Positions 33,121 through 41,890 of a stretch of 64,000 nucleotides of DNA are shown here, piece by piece. The notes under the pieces are model-generated. The model saw only the letters and a list, made by a program, of their open reading frames with translations, had not been told where the DNA came from and did no database searches. The stretch is from Metarhizobium sp017305935 (GTDB lineage: Bacteria; Pseudomonadota; Alphaproteobacteria; Rhizobiales; Rhizobiaceae). The first letter of the stretch is position 1; each line of letters starts with the position of its first letter. The position numbers and the translations under genes were made by a program. Location: assembly GCF_029601685.1 (NCBI RefSeq), contig NZ_JARRIR010000001.1:806001-870000 (forward strand), written 5' to 3'.

Positions 33121-33837
33121 ATGCGATCCGAACCCATCCCCCGCCGCAAACTCTCCGACGAGGTGTTCGACCGCCTCGAACGCATGATCTCCTCAGGCGA
33201 GCTGACGCCCGGCGACGACATGCCTTCCGAGCGCGAGCTGATGGACCGCTTCAAGGTCGGCCGCCCGGCGATCCGCGAGGCGATGCAGGCGCTGGAGCGC
33301 ATGGGGCTGGTGGCGATCTCGCATGGCGAGCGCGCCAAGGTTCTGGAGCTGACCGCCAAATCCCTGTTCCGGCAGATGGACCTGACCGCAAAGATCATGC
33401 TCGCCAAATCGGCCGATACGCTGGAGCACCTGAAAAGCGCGCGCATCTTCTTCGAGCGCGGCATGGCCCGCGAGGCGGCGCAAAAAGCCTCCGCAGAGGA
33501 TATCGCCGCCTTGCACGCCATCCTCGACCGCCAGCGCGCCTCGCTCGGCGATGCCGAAGCCTTCATCGCCGCCGACATGGCTTTTCACGCCCGAATTGCG
33601 GAGATCTCGGGCAATCCGATCTTCGCGGCGGTCAGCGAATCCATGCTCGCCTGGCTGCAGGAATACCATACCGACATGCTGATCTGGACCGGAAAGGAGC
33701 GGTTTACGCTGGCCGAACATGAGGAGATCGTCGACCGCCTTGCCGCCGGCGACGCAGACGGCGCCGAGCAGGCGATGCTCAAGCATCTGGAACGCTCGCG
33801 CGCCCTCTATACGCTGCCGCGCGGCGACGACGCCTGA
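33121..33837 (+). CDS. GntR/FadR family regulator, NanR type, of the apiose operon
   Basis: A 238-residue regulator. Winged helix: KLSDEVFDRLERMISSGELTPGDDMPSERELMDRFKVGRPAIREAMQALERMGLVAISHG; the PSERELMdRFkVGRPAiREA wording is close to E. coli NanR. FCD ligand domain follows, with DMAFHARIAEISGNP and HEEIVDRLAAGDADGAEQ holding the metal-site residues. Divergent from oiaX. NanR recognises GGTATA repeats, and both operator copies contain GGTATA, which supports it as the local regulator. The inducer is probably apiose or a pathway intermediate. Confidence 0.88.
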   Translation: MRSEPIPRRKLSDEVFDRLERMISSGELTPGDDMPSERELMDRFKVGRPAIREAMQALERMGLVAISHGERAKVLELTAKSLFRQMDLTAKIMLAKSADTLEHLKSARIFFERGMAREAAQKASAEDIAALHAILDRQRASLGDAEAFIAADMAFHARIAEISGNPIFAAVSESMLAWLQEYHTDMLIWTGKERFTLAEHEEIVDRLAAGDADGAEQAMLKHLERSRALYTLPRGDDA

Positions 33838-33908
33838 ACGGCGCTTCGCGTTTCCTTCGGGGTGAAAAGGCTCTATAGACAGTTCGAACGCCTGCCCCGG
33901 AGAAAATC

Positions 33909-34535
33909 ATGGCCGCTACCATCCGTATCCATGTCGGCGATATCGCCGATGCCGATGCCGCCCGCTATACCGGAGCCGTCGCCATCGATACGGAAACGCT
34001 GGGGCTGGTGCCGCGCCGCGACCGGCTCTGCCTGGTGCAGCTTTCCTGCGGCGACGGCTCGGCCGACATCATCCGGATCGCCGCCGGCCAGACGCAGGCG
34101 CCCAATCTCACCGCCCTCATCGCCGATCCCAGCAAGCAGAAGATCTTCCATTACGGCCGCTTCGACATCGCCGTGCTGTTCCACACCTTCGGGGTGACGA
34201 CGACGCCGGTGTTCTGCACCAAGATCGCCTCGCGGCTGGTGCGCACCTATACCGACCGGCATGGCCTCAAGGACAATCTCAAGGAAATGCTGGAAGTCGA
34301 CATCTCCAAGGCGCAGCAATCCTCGGATTGGGCGACTGAGACCCTGTCGCAGGCCCAGCTCGACTACGCGGCCTCCGACGTGCTCTACCTGCATGCGCTG
34401 CGTGACCGGCTGATCGATCGGCTGAAACGCGACGGGCGCATGGAGCTTGCCGAAAGCTGTTTCGAATTCCTGCCGACCCGCGCCAAGCTCGACCTGCTCG
34501 GCTGGGACGAGACCGACATTTTCGCGCACAGCTAG
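33909..34535 (+). CDS. RNase D-like 3'-5' exonuclease (DEDDy, no HRDC domain)
   Basis: A 208-residue protein made only of the DEDDy exonuclease domain. Exo I VAIDTETLGLVP supplies D and E, Exo II IFHYGRFDIAVL the second D, and Exo III QLDYAASDVLYLHAL the Y and last D. Full-length RNase D (about 375 residues, with HRDC domains) is nearly twice as long, so this is the short rhizobial type. It should trim structured RNA 3' ends. GGAGA lies seven bases before ATG 33909. A -10-like TATAGA is about 35 bases upstream. Confidence 0.88.
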   Translation: MAATIRIHVGDIADADAARYTGAVAIDTETLGLVPRRDRLCLVQLSCGDGSADIIRIAAGQTQAPNLTALIADPSKQKIFHYGRFDIAVLFHTFGVTTTPVFCTKIASRLVRTYTDRHGLKDNLKEMLEVDISKAQQSSDWATETLSQAQLDYAASDVLYLHALRDRLIDRLKRDGRMELAESCFEFLPTRAKLDLLGWDETDIFAHS

Positions 34536-34589
34536 TCCGGCCTTTCCCTGGCACAACCTTAAGGCCAAATTTACCAGTTTCGCCATAAA

Positions 34590-34619
34590 TTTCCGGGAAA
34601 TCGCAACGTTTTTCCGGGA
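34590..34619. repeat. two TTTCCGGGA direct repeats 21 bp apart
   Basis: TTTCCGGGA at 34590-34598 and again at 34611-34619, 21 bp from start to start (two helical turns), in the 92-base gap before the gene at 34628. The first copy extends to the palindrome TTTCCGGGAAA. This spacing suits two regulator molecules on one DNA face; the second copy is also at the ribosome site. Confidence 0.4.
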
Positions 34620-34627
34620 GTCCGCCC

Positions 34628-35902
34628 ATGCTCTTGCCGACGGAGCAAGCCGCCAGCACCTACCTGACAGACTTCATGCGCGGCTTCGTGCGCGATATCG
34701 AGGAGCGACAGCAGGAGGAGCGCAAGAAGGCCGAGGGCAAACGCGAGGACAAGCAGCAGGAAGCGCTCAAGGCGCAGATCCGCCCCGACGAATCGGCCGC
34801 TGCCGCCAATGCCAAGATTAACGCCCATTTCTTCGGCGCCCTCAAGCGCGACGAAAATCCGATGGCGACGCTGATTTCCAATTTTGCCGATGCGCTCGGT
34901 CTCGCCCAAGGAAGCGACGAATCGGCCGGCGATTTCGCCGACCGGCTGGCGACCGCCGTCGCCTTCACCCGGCTGGTGTCGCGCGAATATGCCGACGGCC
35001 AAGCCATCCCCGTGACGCTGAAGACCTTCGGCGCCAGCGCCGATTCGGTGAAGTCGATCATGAAGGGCGAGACCTCGGACAAGGATGATCCGAAGGCGCG
35101 GCTGGCCGCCCGCATCGGGCTCGATGCCGGCGTCGATCCTGAATCCGGGGATTTTTCCGGCCAAATGGAAAAGGCGCTGACGGATGCGCGCGGAAAGCTG
35201 CCGAAGACGGTCGAGGAGGTCGAGGAGAAATCCGGCCTGCGCAAGCTCGGCCTCACCGCCGAGGAACTGATCGAGGCGATCCGCCGCCCCTGGGGCGACA
35301 CGGCGCGCAAGGTCCAGGCCGCGCTCGACGCGCAGGCCAGCGACGAGCGGACGCTGACCAAGGACGTCGCCAAGGTCATCCAGCGACTCGAGGACATTGC
35401 CGACCCGAAGACGTCATCCGAGCTGAAGGCCGAGCGTAGCCGGGACGATCCGACCCGGGTCGAGGATGCCGAGACCCGCGCCGAGCGCGAGAAGGACATT
35501 CAGGTTCGCGAGAGCCAGGAGAAGGTCGAGGACGTCAAGAAACGCCAGGACGCCATCGGCGAGCAGATCCGCGGTGACGGCGATCCCGCCAAAAACGGCG
35601 AGGGCGCACCCGGCAGCGGCGGTATCGAGGCGACCGAGGTCATCCAGGTTCTGGCTGCCAGCGCCGAGGCCTCGCAGACCGCCGCGGCGGCAAAATCCGC
35701 CACCGCCACCAAGTCGGAAAGTCCGGTGGATGACGGCGACCCAACTGTGATGAGCCGCGAAGAACAGATCTATCTCGTCGAAAACCATTCGCCGGAAGCC
35801 GCAGCCGAGGCGCAGCAGCAGGCCAGAAACGACATTCTGCAGGTGAATGTCGATGATATCGGTCTCTATCGCCTGATCGGCAAGGACAAGAAATCGGCAT
35901 GA
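34628..35902 (+). CDS. hypothetical protein, long coiled-coil/charged, C-terminal GLYRL motif
   Basis: A 424-residue protein I do not recognise. No signal peptide or membrane segment. The N-terminal part is charged and helical (RDIEERQQEERKKAEGKREDK), the middle (about 90-260) contains globular-looking blocks (LISNFADALGLAQG, SGLRKLGLTAEELIEAIRRPWG), and 265-330 is a highly charged likely coiled coil (RVEDAETRAEREKDIQVRE). After an Ala/Ser-rich linker it ends VNVDDIGLYRLIGKDKKSA. The final motif recurs at the end of the next gene's product. GGGAG lies upstream of ATG 34628. Probably restricted to Rhizobiales; function unknown. Confidence 0.8.
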   Translation: MLLPTEQAASTYLTDFMRGFVRDIEERQQEERKKAEGKREDKQQEALKAQIRPDESAAAANAKINAHFFGALKRDENPMATLISNFADALGLAQGSDESAGDFADRLATAVAFTRLVSREYADGQAIPVTLKTFGASADSVKSIMKGETSDKDDPKARLAARIGLDAGVDPESGDFSGQMEKALTDARGKLPKTVEEVEEKSGLRKLGLTAEELIEAIRRPWGDTARKVQAALDAQASDERTLTKDVAKVIQRLEDIADPKTSSELKAERSRDDPTRVEDAETRAEREKDIQVRESQEKVEDVKKRQDAIGEQIRGDGDPAKNGEGAPGSGGIEATEVIQVLAASAEASQTAAAAKSATATKSESPVDDGDPTVMSREEQIYLVENHSPEAAAEAQQQARNDILQVNVDDIGLYRLIGKDKKSA

Positions 35903-36036
35903 TTTTCCAGGGGGCGGACTTATGGATCCGTTAACCAATCTGGCATGAAATGGCGCCGGCCCGGACGAAAGGCATTCCGCATCGCCTCGCTCTTCCGGTC
36001 CCGCGTAGCGTAAAGCGTATCTGGGTAGGAGTTGGA

Positions 36037-36354
36037 ATGGGAAATGTATTCCCGCAGGACGGCGTCGAATCCGGTCTTCCGGCCTCGGCACTGGATTTCC
36101 TGAATGCGGATGCCGGCAGCTTGCCGGATGATTTCGATGACGCCTTTTCCGCCGAAGACGACGGGTTCGGCATGGAACTTCAGGCCATGGCCGCCGGCGG
36201 CAACCGCCAGCCCGCCAAGAGCGTGAAAGGCAATTGGCTCGACGCCTTCCAGCGCGAGAACATGGACGATCACACTGCCGAAACCGGCTATGTGACCGCC
36301 GTCAATTCCGACGAAACCGGCCTTTATCGCCTGTTTCGCAACCTGTCGCCGTAA
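36037..36354 (+). CDS. small acidic hypothetical protein with C-terminal GLYRL motif
   Basis: A 105-residue acidic protein (FLNADAGSLPDDFDDAFSAEDDGFG), without signal or membrane segment. ATG at 36037 follows AGGAG. It ends VNSDETGLYRLFRNLSP, matching VNVDDIGLYRLIG near the end of the larger upstream protein over VNxDxxGLYRL. The remaining sequences are not obviously related, so the motif is likely a docking or processing signal rather than a shared fold. A hairpin terminator follows at 36375. Confidence 0.72.
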   Translation: MGNVFPQDGVESGLPASALDFLNADAGSLPDDFDDAFSAEDDGFGMELQAMAAGGNRQPAKSVKGNWLDAFQRENMDDHTAETGYVTAVNSDETGLYRLFRNLSP

Positions 36355-36374
36355 GCGGCGGGGTTTCATCAAAG

Positions 36375-36416
36375 GGCGCTGCTTCCACGCCAAAGCGAGG
36401 CAGCGCCTGCCTTTTT
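36375..36416 (+). terminator. Rho-independent terminator between the 36037 gene and nadV
   Basis: GGCGCTGC (36375-36382) and GCAGCGCC (36400-36407), then TGCCTTTTT. The T-run overlaps the nadV stop codon on the opposite strand. Confidence 0.7.
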
Positions 36417-37806
36417 ACAGGCCCGCCCCTTGCGCGCGGGCTTTCACCTCGTCGAAACTCCAGTCGCGCAGCAGCTTGCCGTTTTCCCAGACGGGAGCGA
36501 GATGGTTGTGGCGGCCGCCCACTTCCTCCAGGCTGACGCCGACGAGTTCGCCGAACTGCTCGACCACAGCGACGCGGCCGTTGCGGGAGGCCTTTTCGCG
36601 CATGGTCGCCGGGCGCTTGGCAATGCCGTGCCAGACGCCGTCCGCATCCTCGCAGGCATTGGCCTTCATGGTGAAGGAATAGCTGTCGCGCGTCACCTTC
36701 TGAAGGAGGCCAGAGCCCATGCCGAAGCGGATATTCTCGGCGGAAAAGCCCATGCCTTCGAGGCGGCCGAGGATCATCGCGATGTCCTGGCCCGAGGCGC
36801 CGTCGCCTTGCAACACCTCGACCGGCGCATCGATCACCTTGTAGCCCTTGCCGTTCAACCGCGTGCCGAAGGCATAGGCAAGCTGGTTGACGGCCTGCAT
36901 CGGCGTATCCACGGGATCGCCGCTGTCGGGGCGGACGATGAGCCGGCCGGACAAGCCCTGCACCCGGTCCTTCAGCGCCTTGCCCCAGATTTCGCTGACC
37001 GCGTTGGCGATATCATAGCTGTCGGAGACCACCGAAAAGGTCTCGTCGCCGAAGGCGTCGAGCATGTGCTCATAGGCCTGGGTCTCGCGCTGCGGTCCCC
37101 AGGCGGTGACGGTGGAATGCTCGGCGCCGGGATAGGAGGTGCCGGCCATCGGCGCGCCGTAGAAGCGGCGGGCGTGCAGGATGCCGGAGAGCGTGTCGGT
37201 CAGCGAGAAATAGAGAAGATGCGCAGCGCCGCCGAGCCCGGCCTGCTCGGCGGACGTCGCCGCGCGGGCGCCAAAATCATGCAGCCGCGTTGGCAACACC
37301 TCTGCGGGCGCATCGCAGGTTTTTTCCAGCGCCTGCAGCAGCATGTCGCTGAGCCGCCGCGCATGGCTCGCCACCGTCGCCGGATACCACACGGCGCGCA
37401 GCAGCGCGGTTTCCACATAGGTCGTCAGCCAGGCGAAATCCGGATCGGTGTTGACCACCTGGATCAATGGCACGCCGCGACGCACCACCTGCCCCTCCGG
37501 CAACGCCTCGATGCGCAGCGGCAGAAAACCGCCATGGCGATCGACGATATCGAGCCAGCCCTGCCGGTTGAACGGCACGCCATGCAGGGCGGAGACTTCG
37601 GCCGCCTCCATGATATCCGCCTTGGTCACCGCGCGGGCGAGGTAATCCTTCAGAAACATCTGCAGGCCGAAGAACACCACTTCCGGGCGCTGCGACATGC
37701 CACGCGCCTCGACATAGGCCGAGATCGACCGCACCCCCGGCGGATATTGCAGAAAATGGCTGAGCTTGTAGCTGTCGACGTTGAGGATCGGATTGCTGTG
37801 AGGCAT
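36415..37806 (-). CDS. nadV: nicotinamide phosphoribosyltransferase
   Basis: A 463-residue enzyme of the NAMPT/NadV type that makes nicotinamide mononucleotide from nicotinamide and PRPP, giving direct NAD salvage. Motifs: NVDSYKLSHFLQYPPGV at the start, TRLHDFGARA, GTSYPGAEHSTV with the catalytic-His region, VSDSYDI, and the PRPP/phosphate loop RPDSGDP. Length agrees with NAMPT rather than PncB. ATG at 37806. Single gene; no nudix or NadR partner is adjacent. Confidence 0.92.
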   Translation of the reverse strand: MPHSNPILNVDSYKLSHFLQYPPGVRSISAYVEARGMSQRPEVVFFGLQMFLKDYLARAVTKADIMEAAEVSALHGVPFNRQGWLDIVDRHGGFLPLRIEALPEGQVVRRGVPLIQVVNTDPDFAWLTTYVETALLRAVWYPATVASHARRLSDMLLQALEKTCDAPAEVLPTRLHDFGARAATSAEQAGLGGAAHLLYFSLTDTLSGILHARRFYGAPMAGTSYPGAEHSTVTAWGPQRETQAYEHMLDAFGDETFSVVSDSYDIANAVSEIWGKALKDRVQGLSGRLIVRPDSGDPVDTPMQAVNQLAYAFGTRLNGKGYKVIDAPVEVLQGDGASGQDIAMILGRLEGMGFSAENIRFGMGSGLLQKVTRDSYSFTMKANACEDADGVWHGIAKRPATMREKASRNGRVAVVEQFGELVGVSLEEVGGRHNHLAPVWENGKLLRDWSFDEVKARAQGAGL

Positions 37807-38101
37807 TGGACGATATCCCGGTTTTCAATCGGGAGGCTTTGCGCACCGGGCAACCGCCCGACCTCCCCCCGACGGTTAGTATTTTATTAACCAACGAATG
37901 TTAAATTAATCGTTAATTGAAGCATTCATCGGTGCCATGAGGCGCCACGCAAGCTCAGGCATGCCGCAATCGGCATGCGCAGGATGGGACCGAGGGCCGA
38001 AAATGGCGCGGTCCCTGCGACGGAATGCGACGGGCCGCATGAGCGGCCCTCTGTTGGACCTGTTTCAACCGCCATCCGCCAGACATCAAAGGGGTTCGCT
38101 G

Positions 38102-39919
38102 ATGCTGCCTCCGCTTCGCTCGTCGTCGGGATCGACGTCGTCATACCAGAATCAATCGCCACTGAACGGCTCCGGCCCTTCGGTGGCGGAAGCCGCCTAC
38201 AAGGTGCATTTCGCCGACTGGAAGGGGGATTCCAATTCCAGCTCCGCCGGCAAGCTCAACGTGCTGCTGCTCGCCGGGCGCGAGCGCATCGCCGATCATC
38301 TCGCCATGCTCGCCGATGCCGTCGGGCGCGCCATCGATCTGCCGCGCCGGGAAAACGAGGGCAATGGCGACTACGTCGTCCGCCTGGCCGAGGCTCTGGC
38401 GAAAATGACGCCGCGCCAGCGCACCGATGTCGAGCGCCAGCTCAATCTCATCGTGCAGGGGCTGAAGCTGCGCTTTCTGTTCGAGGCTTTCGGCAACCCG
38501 ACCGGGCCGCAGGCGGCGCGCATCGTCGCCTATCTGGAAACGGCCCGCTACAAGGACCGCGATCCCGTCGCCCGCTCGGTGGTCACCTCCTACCGCCAGA
38601 ATGGCGGCCCGGACGCCGGATCGGCCGAACACATCCCTGCCGCAGCACCTTCTCATGGCGAAACCGCCGGAACACCGGCCGCCCAGGCCGCCGGCAAGTC
38701 GCAAGCGGTCCTGACAACGCCGCAAACCGCCGCGGCGCCAGCGCCGATGACGGCCGACGGCGCCGAGATCGCTGAGGCCCAGGCGCCTTCCAGCGGCGCC
38801 GAGACACCGGAGAACGTCGTTTCGACACCGGAATTTTCCGCACTCGAACCCGACAACGGCATCGACGCCCGCAGCCTGCAGGCACTGCTGCGCCGCGCCT
38901 TCGAAGGCGGCGAAAGCGGCGATTCGACCATCGAGGCCAGGGCGACCGCCGCGCTTCTCGCCACCGCCGAAGAGCGCGTGGCCGCCGAGATTGCCGGCGG
39001 TATCGAAGCCCTGATCGAGGAACCCGTCGAATTCGACCTCGACCCCCGCTTCCAGTTGCAAACGCCGGCCGAAGCGCCGCCGGCCGCCGAATCACCCCCC
39101 CTGCCTCGCGCCGGGATGCGCGAGGCGCTGCCGCCCCGCCCGGCCGAGACCATGGCGACGCATGACGATGTCGCGGATGCGCCGCAGGCGGGCGAACACG
39201 GACGCGATGCCGCCATCCTTTCGCCGCGCGCCACGGCCCTGCTCGCGCGGCCAGCCGGCCATGAACACGAGGACTACCAGCCGACGCTCCTCGCCCTGAA
39301 GGGCTGGACCGAGGCGGATTTCGATGCCCGCGATCTGACGACGGCCTACGACATCATCGCTGAGGACGGCGAGGAAGCGCAGGCGATGATCGCCGCCGGC
39401 ACGGAAATCGAGGAGATGGCGACGGCGCAAGCCGTCGACGCGGAGCCGGCGATCGACCTGCCGGAGCCGATGCTGGACGATGCCGATCCGATCTACGATC
39501 CGCGCAGCGCCGCCGGCCTGAGCAGCGAGGCCACCGAAGACGCCGCACCTGCGCGCCTGCCGCCTGCACCGGAAAAACCGCCCGCCGAATCGGCCGCCGC
39601 CAAGGTCGTGCCGGTCGCGGTCGAGCGCCAGGTGCTGGCGCAGTTGCAGCCGACCGGGCGCGAAACCCCGTTGTTCGCCATCGCTCCCTTCTCGCCGCTG
39701 GCCGACGTCCTCTCCTATGAGGACGAGAAGGAAGCCGAGGAACGCCGTTTTCATGAGGACGAAGCCGAGGGCGACGATGCCGCCGCCGATCAGGACGGCG
39801 ACGACGAGGACGACAAGGAGCGCCCCCGCCCCTCCTTCGCCGAATTTGCCGCCGAGGATGACGGCGATCAAAGCGAACGGGCCTACGGGCTTTACCAGCG
39901 CATGGCAGGCTGGGCCTGA
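38102..39919 (+). CDS. hypothetical protein with helical N-terminal domain and long acidic disordered tail
   Basis: About 605 residues, unrecognised. ATG 38102 has AAGGGG six bases upstream; in-frame ATG 38039 has no ribosome site. Residues about 35-165 look like a compact helical domain (KLNVLLLAGRERIADHLAMLADAVGRAID, MTPRQRTDVERQLNLIVQGLKLRFLFEAFG, AARIVAYLETARYK). The rest is rich in Ala, Glu, Pro and Asp, with little predicted order, and ends AYGLYQRMAGWA. No signal peptide. The upstream 295 bases are AT-rich around 37870-37920 (four TTAA), a probable promoter. Function unknown. Confidence 0.75.
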   Translation: MLPPLRSSSGSTSSYQNQSPLNGSGPSVAEAAYKVHFADWKGDSNSSSAGKLNVLLLAGRERIADHLAMLADAVGRAIDLPRRENEGNGDYVVRLAEALAKMTPRQRTDVERQLNLIVQGLKLRFLFEAFGNPTGPQAARIVAYLETARYKDRDPVARSVVTSYRQNGGPDAGSAEHIPAAAPSHGETAGTPAAQAAGKSQAVLTTPQTAAAPAPMTADGAEIAEAQAPSSGAETPENVVSTPEFSALEPDNGIDARSLQALLRRAFEGGESGDSTIEARATAALLATAEERVAAEIAGGIEALIEEPVEFDLDPRFQLQTPAEAPPAAESPPLPRAGMREALPPRPAETMATHDDVADAPQAGEHGRDAAILSPRATALLARPAGHEHEDYQPTLLALKGWTEADFDARDLTTAYDIIAEDGEEAQAMIAAGTEIEEMATAQAVDAEPAIDLPEPMLDDADPIYDPRSAAGLSSEATEDAAPARLPPAPEKPPAESAAAKVVPVAVERQVLAQLQPTGRETPLFAIAPFSPLADVLSYEDEKEAEERRFHEDEAEGDDAAADQDGDDEDDKERPRPSFAEFAAEDDGDQSERAYGLYQRMAGWA

Positions 39920-39939
39920 GCGGCCAGAATCCGTTCAAC

Positions 39940-39975
39940 AAAAAACCCGCCGCGATGTCTCGCGGCGGGTTTTTT
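39940..39975. terminator. bidirectional terminator between the 38102 gene and rpsA
   Basis: AAAAAACCCGCCGCGA, TGTC loop, TCGCGGCGGGTTTTTT: a perfect stem flanked by A- and T-runs, suited to stop both converging transcripts. Confidence 0.92.
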
Positions 39976-40027
39976 AATCTGAAATCTTGCGGATCGCCGG
40001 AGAAAGCCCCGGCGATCCGTCGAAAGA

Positions 40028-41731
40028 TTATTCGGCGTTGCGGTTCTTCAGAGCCGCGCCGAGGATGTCGCCGAGCGAAGCACCCGAGTCGGACGAACCG
40101 AACTGGGCAACGGCTTCCTTCTCTTCGGCGATTTCCAGCGCCTTGATCGACAGCATGATCTTGCGGTCTTTCTTGGAGAAGTTGGTCACGCGGGCATCGA
40201 CCGTCTGGCCGACCGAGAAACGCTCCGGACGCTGTTCGTCACGGTCGCGCGACAGGTCTGCGCGGCGGATGAACGAGGTGATGTCTTCGTGGTTGACGAG
40301 ACGAACCTCGATGCCACCGTCGTTGACGGCGATGACTTCGGCCGAGACGACGGCGTTCTTGCGCAGTTCGCCGGATGCGGCGGCTTCGCCGACGGCATCC
40401 TTGCCGAGCTGCTTGATGCCGAGCGAGATGCGCTCCTTGTCGACATCGACGTCGAGAACGACGGCCTTGACGACATCACCCTTGTTGAACTCTTCGATGA
40501 CCTGCTCGCCCGGACGGTTCCAGTCGAGGTCGGAGAGGTGAACCATGCCGTCCACGTCGCCGTCGAGGCCGATGAACAGGCCGAATTCGGTCTTGTTCTT
40601 GACTTCGCCTTCGACTTCCGTACCGGCCGGATGGCTGTGCGCGAAGGCCTGCCACGGGTTCTCGAGCGTCTGCTTGAGGCCGAGCGAGATGCGGCGCTTG
40701 GTCGGATCGACTTCGAGAACGACGACATCGACTTCCTGGCTGGTGGACAGGATCTTGCCGGGATGGACGTTCTTCTTGGTCCAGGACATTTCGGAGATGT
40801 GGATCAGGCCTTCGATGCCCGGCTCCAGCTCGACGAACGCACCGTAGTCGGTGATGTTCGTGACGGTGCCGGAGATCTTCTTGCCTTCCGGATACTTGGC
40901 CTGGATGCCATCCCACGGATCGGACTCGAGCTGCTTCATGCCGAGCGAGATGCGGTGGGTTTCCTGGTTGATGCGGATGATCTGAACCTTGACCGACTGG
41001 CCGATGTTCAGGATCTCCGACGGATGGTTGACGCGGCGCCATGCCATGTCGGTCACGTGCAGCAGGCCATCGATGCCGCCGAGGTCGACGAACGCACCGT
41101 AATCGGTGATGTTCTTGACGACGCCGTCAACGACCTGGCCTTCTTCGAGGTTCTGAACGATTTCAGAACGCTGCTCGGCGCGGGACTCTTCCAGAACCGT
41201 GCGGCGCGAAACGACGATGTTGCCGCGACGCTTGTCCATCTTGAGGATTTCGAAGGGCTGCGGAATGTGCATCAGCGGGGTCACGTCGCGGATCGGACGG
41301 ATGTCGACCTGCGAACGCGGCAGGAAGGCGACAGCGCCGTCGAGATCGACGGTGAAGCCACCCTTGACCTGGTTGAAGATGACGCCTTCGACGCGCTCGC
41401 CGGCTTCGAACTTGACTTCGAGGCGGGTCCAGCTCTCTTCGCGGCGGGCCTTGTCGCGCGACAGAACAGCTTCACCGAGGGCGTTTTCGATGCGCTCGAC
41501 ATAGACTTCGACTTCGTCGCCGACCTTCAGCGTGCCGTCCTTGGCCTTGGCGCCGAATTCCTTCAGCGCGATGCGGCCTTCGACCTTGAGGCCGACGTCG
41601 ACGATGGCGACGTCCTTCTCGATGGCCGTGATGATGCCCTTCGTTACATAGCCTTCGGCCAGATCGTTCTTGGCAAAGGATTCTTCGAGCAGGGCTGCGA
41701 AATCATCACGGGTGGGGTTAGAAACAGACAT
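40028..41731 (-). CDS. rpsA: 30S ribosomal protein S1
   Basis: A 567-residue S1 protein with six S1 RNA-binding domains, e.g. VTKGIITAIEKDVAIVDVGLKVEGRI (1), GFTVDLDGAVAFLPRSQVD (2), VVKNITDYGAFVDLGGIDGLLHVTDMAWRRV (3), VTNITDYGAFVELEPGIEGLIHISEMSW (4). It anchors mRNA to the small subunit. ATG 41731 (MSVSNP) has AGGAGATTCC; a longer frame to 41761 lacks support. Third gene of the aroA-cmk-rpsA set with a 159-base gap that may hold its own promoter. Confidence 0.97.
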   Translation of the reverse strand: MSVSNPTRDDFAALLEESFAKNDLAEGYVTKGIITAIEKDVAIVDVGLKVEGRIALKEFGAKAKDGTLKVGDEVEVYVERIENALGEAVLSRDKARREESWTRLEVKFEAGERVEGVIFNQVKGGFTVDLDGAVAFLPRSQVDIRPIRDVTPLMHIPQPFEILKMDKRRGNIVVSRRTVLEESRAEQRSEIVQNLEEGQVVDGVVKNITDYGAFVDLGGIDGLLHVTDMAWRRVNHPSEILNIGQSVKVQIIRINQETHRISLGMKQLESDPWDGIQAKYPEGKKISGTVTNITDYGAFVELEPGIEGLIHISEMSWTKKNVHPGKILSTSQEVDVVVLEVDPTKRRISLGLKQTLENPWQAFAHSHPAGTEVEGEVKNKTEFGLFIGLDGDVDGMVHLSDLDWNRPGEQVIEEFNKGDVVKAVVLDVDVDKERISLGIKQLGKDAVGEAAASGELRKNAVVSAEVIAVNDGGIEVRLVNHEDITSFIRRADLSRDRDEQRPERFSVGQTVDARVTNFSKKDRKIMLSIKALEIAEEKEAVAQFGSSDSGASLGDILGAALKNRNAE

Positions 41732-41890
41732 GGAATCTCCTGGTGTGTCCGGTTCGGACACGGGCGCGCCGGTGGCTGGTGTTGGACATGACCTGAATCC
41801 AGTCCGCCCCTTTTGAGGAGCTTCCGGCGCGTGGACGGAATTTCAGGCTTGCATAAAATCGATCGGGCGCGTGAAATCACGCAAACCCGG

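Noticed and set aside
37870..37925. Cluster of four TTAA as CtrA sites upstream of the 38102 gene
   Set aside because: The spacings are 10, 1 and 3 bases (8 between the second and fourth); none is the required seven.
40289..41791. A 500-codon open frame opposite rpsA
   Set aside because: Mirror of the six S1 repeats; periodic composition comes from rpsA.
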